A stretch of DNA of 7,913 nucleotides, from positions 1 through 7,913 of the forward strand of contig CAYMST010000221.1 in assembly GCA_964393115.1 (NCBI GenBank). Reading direction: 5' to 3'. Positions within the stretch are counted from its first letter, which is position 1. Every line of letters starts with the position of its first letter. This document shows positions 1 through 5,092 of the stretch, in pieces. Source of the DNA: CAYMST01 sp964393115. GTDB taxonomy: Bacteria; Bacteroidota; Bacteroidia; Cytophagales; Cyclobacteriaceae. The notes below the pieces were generated by a model. That model saw nothing but the letters and a program-made list of their open reading frames with translations, did not search any database and was not told where the DNA came from. A program made the translations under genes and the position numbers.

Positions 1-55
1 TTTCCCAAACGTATGACCATTACACCTGAAGGGAATGTAGGTGTCGGGACTACAA
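1..55 (+). repeat. Perfect 55-bp direct repeat, copy 1
   Basis: Identical to 751-805, exactly 750 bp away and in the same reading frame. It encodes F-P-K-R-M-T-I-T-P-E followed by the start of a GNVGVGTT cassette. This copy touches the left window edge, so the identity may extend further upstream, which would mean a second copy of cassette C outside the window. Confidence 0.95.
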
Positions 56-1548
56 GCCCACGCGCGAAATTAGATGTAGAAGGCTCTATCAAAATACTAG
101 ACGGTTGGGAAGAACTTCATTGGAGTTCTAAGCATACAGCAACTGATGAAAGAAGCTATTTGGCTCCTAGGGTACCTGAAGGCGACGGCAGAACTGAATA
201 TTGGGACTGGGGCCAAGAGTTTGGGTATAATCATAAGGATAGAGCATGGTATTTTGATGGTAATGTTGGCATTGGGACTACCAAGCCATCAAAAAAGCTC
301 CATGTAGCCGGCGAGGTTCGATTCGACGGTGAAGATAATAGCAATGATGCTATCCAGTTTGAATCTAGAGAAGGTTTCCACAGAATAGCTTTTAATAATC
401 TAAGGTTCTGGGATTGGGATGGAGGAGGTGATTTCGTGACTTTTAATGACGGTAAAGTTGGAATAGGTACTTCTAGTCCGGGAGGGGTGTTAGATGTAAG
501 ACATTCACAGAGTGGTGGAGTTTCTATAAGACGGCCAGCAATGAGCAATGGTGTAGGTAAAGGACTTTTTCTCTCTGGAGGAGGTTATTCCCAAGACTCA
601 GATTGGGGAGCTATTTCGGCTGGAGTTAAACACGATATGGGTTCCTACTTTGCTGCTTCGGATGCAGCATCACTTATTGAATTTAGGGATGGGTACATTA
701 GTTTTCGATCTGCTGATGGATTAACAGCTGACGAAACTGCTAGTTTTAGTTTTCCCAAACGTATGACCATTACACCTGAAGGGAATGTAGGTGTCGGGAC
801 TACAAATCCATCAAAAAGACTTCAGGCAGTTGGTGAGGTTCGATTTAACGGTGTTGGCAGTAATGATGCAATTCAGTTCGAACCAAAAGATGGATTTCAT
901 CGCATAGCCTTTAATAATCTAAGGTTCTGGGATTGGGATGGAGGAGGTGATTTCGTTACTTTTAACGATGGTCGCGTAGGTATAGGAACTGGAACTGACG
1001 ATCCACGCGCTACATTAGATGTCAACGGTACTATCAAAATACTTCAAGGTAAAGAAGAGCTTCAGTGGAGTTCTAAACACTACAAAGACGATCAAAGAAG
1101 CTATTTGGCTCCAAGGAGGGCAGAAGGTGATAATAGGACTGGTGACTGGGATTGGGATCAAGAATTTGGATATCACTACAAAAATAGAGCATGGTATTTT
1201 GATGGTAATGTAGGAGTTGGAACGGTTAATCCTCAAAACAAACTATCAGTAAACGGCACTGTCTGGGCAAAGAAAATTAGATGCAGTCTTGAAGACGCTG
1301 CAGACTGGGTGTTTGAAGATGACTATAATCTTAGATCATTGGAAGAAGTCGAATCTTATGTACAAGAAAACAAGCATCTGCCAGATGTGCCTTCTGCCGA
1401 AGAGTTTAGAGAAAAAGATTTGGATGTAGCGCAAATGGATAATCTACTGCTACAAAAAGTAGAAGAGTTGACGCTTTACATGATTGAAATGAATAAAAGG
1501 GTTAAGGAGCTGGAGGAAGAAAATAAAACGCTTAAAGGATCAAAGTAA
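1..1548 (+). CDS. Modular GxVGxGT-repeat fibre-like secreted protein, 5' end outside window
   Basis: The frame is open from base 1 (F-P-K-R before the first visible Met at 13), and the same F-P-K-R-M-T-I-T stretch recurs internally at 751, so the ATG at 13 is an internal codon and the gene starts upstream. The 515 visible residues are built from cassettes that each open with GxVGxGTxxP: A (31-258), B (259-450), C (451-780), B' (781-969), A' (970-1203). A C-terminal domain follows (1204-1548) with W-A-K-K, one Cys, D-W-V-F, H-L-P-D-V-P-S-A, and a final Leu/Glu/Lys-rich coiled coil. Such proteins are common in Bacteroidota and are often labelled tail-fibre-like. I infer an extracellular or surface oligomeric fibre; the ligand is unknown. 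No type IX secretion C-terminal domain and no peptidase S74 motif is visible. A closely related paralogue lies downstream at 2119-3654. The coding call is secure; the function is not. Confidence 0.9.
   Translation, partial: FPKRMTITPEGNVGVGTTSPRAKLDVEGSIKILDGWEELHWSSKHTATDERSYLAPRVPEGDGRTEYWDWGQEFGYNHKDRAWYFDGNVGIGTTKPSKKLHVAGEVRFDGEDNSNDAIQFESREGFHRIAFNNLRFWDWDGGGDFVTFNDGKVGIGTSSPGGVLDVRHSQSGGVSIRRPAMSNGVGKGLFLSGGGYSQDSDWGAISAGVKHDMGSYFAASDAASLIEFRDGYISFRSADGLTADETASFSFPKRMTITPEGNVGVGTTNPSKRLQAVGEVRFNGVGSNDAIQFEPKDGFHRIAFNNLRFWDWDGGGDFVTFNDGRVGIGTGTDDPRATLDVNGTIKILQGKEELQWSSKHYKDDQRSYLAPRRAEGDNRTGDWDWDQEFGYHYKNRAWYFDGNVGVGTVNPQNKLSVNGTVWAKKIRCSLEDAADWVFEDDYNLRSLEEVESYVQENKHLPDVPSAEEFREKDLDVAQMDNLLLQKVEELTLYMIEMNKRVKELEEENKTLKGSK
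31..258 (+). repeat. Cassette A, copy 1 (left gene)
   Basis: A 76-residue unit running from GNVGVGTTSPRAKLDVEG through WSSKH, RSYLAPR and YWDW to DRAWYFD. By eye it matches the cassette at 3067-3294 in the paralogue at about 68 of 76 residues, including a 50-bp identical DNA tract (49-98 equals 3085-3134). It is clearly less similar to the copy at 970-1203 in its own gene. Confidence 0.9.
259..450 (+). repeat. Cassette B, copy 1
   Basis: A 64-residue unit: GNVGIGTTKPSKKL, then EVRF, NDAIQFE, GFHRIAFNNLRFWDWDGGGD and FVTFND. Its near-duplicate is at 781-969. The DNA of 391-437 is identical to 910-956 (47 bp), covering the Trp/Asp/Gly-rich segment. Confidence 0.9.
751..805 (+). repeat. Perfect 55-bp direct repeat, copy 2
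   Basis: Second copy of the 1-55 sequence. It spans the junction between cassette C and cassette B'. After base 805 the copies diverge at once: copy 1 runs into cassette A, copy 2 into cassette B'. A short identical joint followed by different cassettes is what homologous cassette shuffling would leave. Confidence 0.95.
781..969 (+). repeat. Cassette B', copy 2
   Basis: A 63-residue near-duplicate of cassette B at 259-450, one codon shorter in the variable loop between EVRF and NDAIQFE. Divergence is concentrated in the first half. The second half (IAFNNLRFWDWDGGGDFVTF) is identical at protein level and contains a 47-bp identical DNA tract. Confidence 0.9.
970..1203 (+). repeat. Cassette A', diverged copy 2
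   Basis: A 78-residue relative of cassette A, keeping the order GxVGxGT, KIL, EEL, WSSKH, RSYLAPR, DWDWDQEFGY and RAWYFD with many substitutions between. A tandem 6-bp duplication (ggaact twice, 985-996) inserts Gly-Thr and lengthens the repeat-start motif. Confidence 0.85.
1204..1548 (+). repeat. Shared C-terminal domain, left copy
   Basis: Codes for the C-terminal 114 residues. It matches 3295-3654 of the downstream gene closely through GTVWAKK, C-S-L-E-D-A-A-D-W-V-F, ENKHLPDVPSA, EFREKDLDVAQMDNLLLQK and VEELTLYMI. After that the coiled-coil tails diverge in length and sequence. This is a recurring C-terminal module of Bacteroidota fibre-like proteins; I infer oligomerisation or anchoring. 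Confidence 0.85.
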
Positions 1549-1580
1549 ATTATCTGAACAATAGAATTAGCAATACTGTG

Positions 1581-1609
1581 AACAGGGTGAAATGTCAGCC
1601 CTGTTTTTA
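1581..1609 (+). terminator. Candidate terminator after left repeat gene
   Basis: AACAGGG (1581-1587) pairs with CCCTGTT (1599-1605) around an 11-nt loop and is followed by a short T run (1604-1608). It lies 33 bp after the stop codon. The stem is only 7 bp and the T tract is short, so it is moderate to weak. Confidence 0.5.
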
Positions 1610-2047
1610 TCACGTCATTTTCTCAATCAAGAGACAAAGGGTGTGCATGTAAAGTCTCAAAAACATTGTTGTATCACGGCAAAGTATAACTTGAATTTAT
1701 TGAGTGCGATGGATAATGTGACTTTTTCTACCTCCTACCATTACACTCCTCTCAAAAAAGTGTATAATCGTCAGAGAGAAAATGGAAGACCTACAAGTAT
1801 TTAACAAGCTGGAGTTCGTAGATTCTTTTTCCAATATTAATATACGGGGTTATAGGAGGGGGAAATAGTAGTCTCCTATTGCATACGAAATGAAATCTTC
1901 CTTTGCTAAGAACTCCCTGTTCTCACATATTTCGAATAGTATCCTACTAGAAGTTTATACTGTGCAGTCCTTGGCGTATATAGTTTTCGTTATTACATCC
2001 TTTATGAGTAAGGTTTTGTGTTTGCTAAAAGGTGAATAATCAGCTGG

Positions 2048-2080
2048 TTGTGTTTTTTGAAGGATTTTGATTTACATTTG
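2048..2080 (+). promoter_or_regulatory. Bacteroidota-type promoter for the second repeat gene
   Basis: TTG (2048-2050), a 22-bp spacer, then TACATTTG (2073-2080), matching the phylum consensus TTG-N17-23-TAnnTTTG. Transcription would start near 2087, giving a leader of about 32 nt before the ATG at 2119. The gene therefore appears to be transcribed independently of the upstream paralogue. Confidence 0.7.
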
Positions 2081-2118
2081 CATTTCTTTATTTCAGATTG
2101 GACATAAACCCTTAAACT

Positions 2119-3654
2119 ATGCAAAAAATCTACGCTCTAGCTGGCGTCATATTCCTGTGTAACTTGGCCCTGGCTCAAACCAATAAATTAGACCCTAATG
2201 GTAATGTAGGAGTTGGAACGACAACGCCTGATGCATTGTTTCATGTAACGACTAACAAAGACATTGGTATTAAGTCGGAAAATTCAATGGCTATTATACA
2301 ATCTAAAGATGCTCAGTTAGATTTAATTTCAACTGGTGACAACAGATGGGGGTCTGGAATTAATTTAATTGAAGGTAATAATGGTGGTTCGTCAAACCGA
2401 AATGTCTGGTCCATCATTCGACAAACTACTGCTGGACCGGGTAACTCAAGTTTGAGGGTTAACTTTGGAACAAACAATAGTCATGAGAATGACAGTAAAA
2501 TAACAATTGCTGCTAATGGCAATGTAGGTATAGGCGAAGTGGGACCCGATTTTCGTCTACAGGTTAGAACACCTAACAATCCCAATGGTCCAATAAGTTA
2601 TGCACTGGACCTAACTAGACAAAACTCTGGAACTAGAGGCTTAACTTTTGGTATATCACGTGGTACTTTAGGAGTGGAAAAATACGCTGTTATAGGGGCT
2701 CACAATGCAGATTTAAGACTTGGCCACACTTTTGATACTGGAGAAGATGATGGACAACCAGTCTTTTATCCTGATCTTACTATAAAACACCGTGATAAAA
2801 GCACTGGTCGGGTTGGAATAGGTACTACCAATCCGGATGCTACATTACATACTAAAGGAGGTATAGCAATCCAAAATCCATCAATCCCTTATGATACTAA
2901 AGGAGACGCAGGGATTAGATCAGGAATTATATTTGGTTCCAACCATGAGACAAACAATGGTATGTTTTGGATTAGTCCGGATGCAACCGAAGGGAATAAG
3001 ATAAATATAGGGTCTGGAGCTAGCTATGATGATACCAAGTCGCTTCTGACAATTACAGGACATAGCAACCGTGTTGGTGTAGGAACTACAAGCCCACGCG
3101 CGAAATTAGATGTAGAAGGCTCTATCAAAATACTTCAAGGTTGGGAAGAGCTTCATTGGAGTTCTAAGCATACCGAAACTGAAGAAAGAAGCTATTTGGC
3201 TCCTAGGGTACCTGAAGGCGACGACAGAACTCATTATTGGGATTGGAACCAAGAGTTTGGATATAACCATAAGGATAGAGCATGGTATTTTGATGGTGAT
3301 GTTGGTATAGGAACTGCGATCCCCAAGAACAAACTTTCAGTAAATGGTACCGTTTGGGCAAAGAAATTTAAATGCAGTCTTGAAGATGCTGCAGACTGGG
3401 TGTTCAAAGATGACTATGATCTTAGGCCATTGGAAGAGATCGAGTCTTATATACAAGAAAACAAACATCTGCCAGATGTGCCTTCTGCTCAAGAGTTTAG
3501 AGAAAAAGATTTGGACGTAGCGCAAATGGATAATCTACTGCTACAAAAAGTAGAGGAGTTGACGCTTTACATGATTGATATGAACAAACAGATGAAACAG
3601 CTTAAAGCTGAAAACGAATCTTTAAAAGCTGAAGTGAAGTCGTTGAAGAAGTAA
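2119..3654 (+). CDS. Modular GxVGxGT-repeat fibre-like secreted protein, complete
   Basis: A 511-residue protein. Residues 1-20 form a Sec signal peptide (Met-Gln-Lys, hydrophobic core, cleavage likely after A-L-A-Q or one residue earlier), and the start sits a suitable distance below a good promoter. Repeat starts lie near residues 28, 134, 230, 317 and 393, giving cassettes of about 76-106 residues. The first three are unlike anything in the left gene. The fourth (317-392) is cassette A, almost the same as 31-258. Residues 393-511 are the shared C-terminal domain with one Cys (419), HLPDVPSA and a Lys/Glu/Leu coiled coil. I infer an exported, probably oligomeric surface or extracellular fibre or adhesin. 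No type IX secretion tail, S74 autoprotease motif or membrane anchor is visible, so the final location is open. A strong terminator follows. Confidence 0.93.
   Translation: MQKIYALAGVIFLCNLALAQTNKLDPNGNVGVGTTTPDALFHVTTNKDIGIKSENSMAIIQSKDAQLDLISTGDNRWGSGINLIEGNNGGSSNRNVWSIIRQTTAGPGNSSLRVNFGTNNSHENDSKITIAANGNVGIGEVGPDFRLQVRTPNNPNGPISYALDLTRQNSGTRGLTFGISRGTLGVEKYAVIGAHNADLRLGHTFDTGEDDGQPVFYPDLTIKHRDKSTGRVGIGTTNPDATLHTKGGIAIQNPSIPYDTKGDAGIRSGIIFGSNHETNNGMFWISPDATEGNKINIGSGASYDDTKSLLTITGHSNRVGVGTTSPRAKLDVEGSIKILQGWEELHWSSKHTETEERSYLAPRVPEGDDRTHYWDWNQEFGYNHKDRAWYFDGDVGIGTAIPKNKLSVNGTVWAKKFKCSLEDAADWVFKDDYDLRPLEEIESYIQENKHLPDVPSAQEFREKDLDVAQMDNLLLQKVEELTLYMIDMNKQMKQLKAENESLKAEVKSLKK
3067..3294 (+). 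repeat. Cassette A in the second repeat gene
   Basis: A 76-residue unit nearly the same as 31-258 (about 8 substitutions by eye), with the 50-bp identical tract 3085-3134. Only the first two residues (N-R instead of G-N) and scattered loop positions differ, so the cassette was shared between the genes recently. Confidence 0.9.
3295..3654 (+). repeat. Shared C-terminal domain, right copy
   Basis: Counterpart of 1204-1548, five residues longer. The longest similarity covers GTVWAKK through VEELTLYMI. The coiled-coil tails (MKQLKAENESLKAEVKSLKK here) have diverged, as expected of a structural segment under loose constraint. Confidence 0.85.
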
Positions 3655-3672
3655 CTTTTTAGTTTGGCTTCG

Positions 3673-3708
3673 AAAAGGCGTTGACTTGGGAGTCAACGCC
3701 TTTTTTTT
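3673..3708 (+). terminator. Strong intrinsic terminator, probably bidirectional
   Basis: A perfect 10-bp stem GGCGTTGACT (3677-3686) / AGTCAACGCC (3691-3700) with a TGGG loop, followed by eight T residues (3701-3708). It begins 22 bp after the stop of the repeat gene. Four A residues before the stem (3673-3676) give a short U run on the opposite strand, so it may also end transcripts of the converging minus-strand gene. Confidence 0.92.
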
Positions 3709-4526
3709 GCTTTAGTTCCTTCTTTCTTTGGAATCGCTGAGTCTTTTATGGAGTTCAGATCAATCAATAAATCAAGCCCTTCCCGTTCCTTTTTCTTCCC
3801 CCATTTAATTGGGATCTGATATAGCAAATGAAAGTTGAAGCGCATATTGACAGTTTTTGTGGCTAATCCCCAGCCAGGAATATGGAATGCTTCGAACTTA
3901 GTTGGAGAATCTCGTTTGAAGATAGTTTCATACTTAAAAGTGTAGCCCATATACAAATTTTTCATGATAGCCACGCGCATACCAATCGCTAGCTCATACC
4001 AATGAGCGCGTTGACGATCGTTTACTGTGCTAATAGAGGTTTCGCCCCAGATGTCATCATTGACAGTCAATTTTGTGATTCTATCTTGATAGCGCGACTG
4101 TGCATAGCGAACTCCCACGAAGATTTGACTTTTATAGTTGTTGTCAAGTGAGAAGTTTTTGTCCAAACCTATTTTGAAGAAGTTACCAGAGACAAAATAT
4201 CCTGCGGTGTCAAGTGTGCGGGTCTCACGACCAAAATCCACTTGTAGTATTTTACGTCCGAAATCGGTGTCTATGGTGAATTCATAGCTGCTAGTTCCTT
4301 CGCCACGCCATATACTTTGCCCATAACCAAACAGGTCGAACCCCATTCTGAGGCGTGTGAAGGTAGATCCCTTGTAGGGATTGATCCATTTTTTTGTCAA
4401 CGAGTCAATTTTAGCTCGAAAGGTTTTGGTGCTATCTGTTTCTTCCACTTTCTGATCCTGAGAGAAGGCAGAGAGAGAAAGACTTATCAAAATAGCACTA
4501 ATCGTATATCTCAATATTGGTGTCAA
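3693..4526 (-). CDS. DUF6048-type predicted outer-membrane protein
   Basis: Up to 277 residues with an N-terminal signal peptide (hydrophobic I-S-A-I-L-I-S-L-S-L-S-A-F-S, cleavage likely before Q-D-Q). The rest has alternating aromatic and polar strands (F-V-G-V-R-Y-A, H-W-Y-E-L-A-I-G-M, L-Y-M-G-Y-T-F-K-Y, I-P-G-W-G, H-L-L-Y-Q-I-P-I), which suggest a small beta-barrel or porin-like fold, and ends in a basic K/R-rich tail. The pattern fits the uncharacterised DUF6048 family of Bacteroidota, which usually sits next to a DUF6452 gene, as here. There is no ATG near the 5' end: the start is TTG at 4526 or TTG at 4514, overlapping the upstream gene by 29 or 17 bp, so translational coupling is likely. 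The last codons lie within the terminator hairpin of the opposing gene. Function unknown. Confidence 0.82.
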   Translation of the reverse strand: MTPILRYTISAILISLSLSAFSQDQKVEETDSTKTFRAKIDSLTKKWINPYKGSTFTRLRMGFDLFGYGQSIWRGEGTSSYEFTIDTDFGRKILQVDFGRETRTLDTAGYFVSGNFFKIGLDKNFSLDNNYKSQIFVGVRYAQSRYQDRITKLTVNDDIWGETSISTVNDRQRAHWYELAIGMRVAIMKNLYMGYTFKYETIFKRDSPTKFEAFHIPGWGLATKTVNMRFNFHLLYQIPIKWGKKKEREGLDLLIDLNSIKDSAIPKKEGTKAKKRR

Positions 4527-4935
4527 TTCTTCTACTTAATGTTTTACTTATTAGAACTGCTGAATCGAAGGTGGACCTTATAATGACGAGATCTGCATAC
4601 CGTAATATAGCGCCACAGTCTGTTGACACGACCTCTGGTGTCTTGGTATATGATACAGATAAAGTGTCAATATCATGCTGATCATGGAATACGAATGTGC
4701 TCGTGCCTGCATCAGGGTTGACCCAGATGTCGAATTGACTCGTTGTTATATCAGCTACGCGAAACCCCGATGTTAGGTATTCTATGGAATCGAATAGTAC
4801 GTCATCGGCGTTGGCTATAGTGGCATTTATTGAAATACCATTATGAAATTCAGAATTGTCACAGTCCGGATCATTGGTGCAAGCAAAACTGAGGAATATG
4901 AAGAAGTACAGAATTTTCGTAGTTACTTTTTTCAT
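4498..4935 (-). CDS. DUF6452-type predicted lipoprotein
   Basis: A 145-residue protein with a lipoprotein-like leader: M-K-K, hydrophobic L-Y-F-F-I-F-L-S-F-A, then Cys19. The lipobox (L-S-F-A-C) is loose because Leu is at -4. After Cys19 it reads T-N-D-P-D-C with no surface-export signal, so periplasmic-facing membrane anchoring is my guess. The C-terminal half, D-T-L-S-V-S-Y then S-T-D-C-G-A-I-L-R-Y and a final N-I-E-I-Y-D, fits the uncharacterised DUF6452 family, whose members share a late Cys-Gly pair. It is first in a two-gene unit with the overlapping DUF6048-type gene. In many relatives the pair adjoins the rRNA methyltransferase gene rlmD (established knowledge, from memory); here the neighbour is rimO. 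A TAnnTTTG promoter lies almost on top of the ATG. Confidence 0.8.
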   Translation of the reverse strand: MKKVTTKILYFFIFLSFACTNDPDCDNSEFHNGISINATIANADDVLFDSIEYLTSGFRVADITTSQFDIWVNPDAGTSTFVFHDQHDIDTLSVSYTKTPEVVSTDCGAILRYADLVIIRSTFDSAVLISKTLSRRIDTNIEIYD

Positions 4936-4942
4936 TAGAGCG

Positions 4943-4976
4943 CAAAACTATTGAATTTGGGTGTACCCTGCTTCAA
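4943..4976 (-). promoter_or_regulatory. Bacteroidota-type promoter for the DUF6452/DUF6048 pair
   Basis: Read on the minus strand: TTG (4976-4974), a 23-bp spacer, TAGTTTTG (4950-4943). The predicted start of transcription is about 4936, one or two bases before the ATG at 4935, so the messenger would be essentially leaderless. The spacer is at the long end of the accepted range. Confidence 0.5.
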
Positions 4977-5066
4977 ATATTATGACACAGTTAGATATTA
5001 ATATGAGAACAACAATTACTACAAGTTAGTATCACTACATCTCAAAAAAGTGTCGCTGTTCTCCAC

Positions 5067-5074
5067 TACCTTTG
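5067..5074 (+). promoter_or_regulatory. -7 promoter element of rimO
   Basis: TACCTTTG matches TAnnTTTG exactly and is followed by CA, as often seen in this phylum. No TTG is found at the usual upstream distance; instead there is an A-tract with GTGT (5044-5053). Predicted transcription start is near 5081, leaving about 12 nt of leader before the ATG at 5093. This argues against the in-frame TTG at 5072, which lies inside the promoter element. Confidence 0.65.
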
Positions 5075-5092
5075 CACTTATATTTTTTTGAG

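Larger units (their letters stand above)
1549..2118. other. 570-bp intergenic gap, no convincing gene
   Basis: Contents are the weak terminator at 1581-1609, the promoter at 2048-2080, and little else. An ATG frame at 1592-1804 runs through the terminator and resembles no protein I know. Two micro-ORFs on the plus strand are 1782-1868 (28 aa, charged) and 1890-2039 (49 aa, with a hydrophobic stretch near its end). Both could arise by chance in DNA of this composition. A 7-bp inverted repeat, ATAGGAG/CTCCTAT (1852-1858 and 1873-1879), has no following T run. The minus strand is broken by stops. Confidence 0.6.

Noticed and set aside
13..15. ATG at 13 as the start of the left repeat gene
   Set aside because: The frame is open upstream to base 1 with residues F-P-K-R, the same residues that precede the internal copy of this Met at 763. 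There is no signal peptide after it, so it is an internal codon.
231..548. Minus-strand open frame of about 105 codons
   Set aside because: Antisense shadow of the repeat gene: it follows the cassette repeats of the other strand, has no promoter and matches no protein I know.
1015..1236. Overlapping open frames on both strands inside cassette A'
   Set aside because: Both lie within the well-supported plus-strand repeat gene and have low-complexity, unfamiliar translations.
1592..1804. 70-codon plus-strand frame after the left repeat gene
   Set aside because: It begins inside the terminator hairpin, has no promoter, and its composition does not resemble a real protein.
3337..3525. Minus-strand frame within the second repeat gene
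   Set aside because: Antisense of the conserved C-terminal domain; no independent signals.
1..3654. Diversity-generating retroelement or invertible shufflon acting on the fibre genes
   Set aside because: No reverse transcriptase, template/variable repeat pair, recombinase or inverted crossover sites are visible; all cassette repeats are in direct orientation. Ordinary homologous recombination is the simpler reading.
1..3654. Prophage tail-fibre locus
   Set aside because: The cassettes resemble fibre proteins, but no phage structural, lysis or integrase gene is present, and the complete gene has a Sec signal peptide, which suits a secreted cellular protein.
4317..4583. Plus-strand frame across the DUF6048/DUF6452 junction
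   Set aside because: It overlaps two better-supported minus-strand genes and has no signal or domain.
5072..5092. TTG at 5072 as the rimO start, adding seven residues
   Set aside because: It falls inside the TACCTTTG promoter element; the ATG at 5093 gives the normal family N-terminus.
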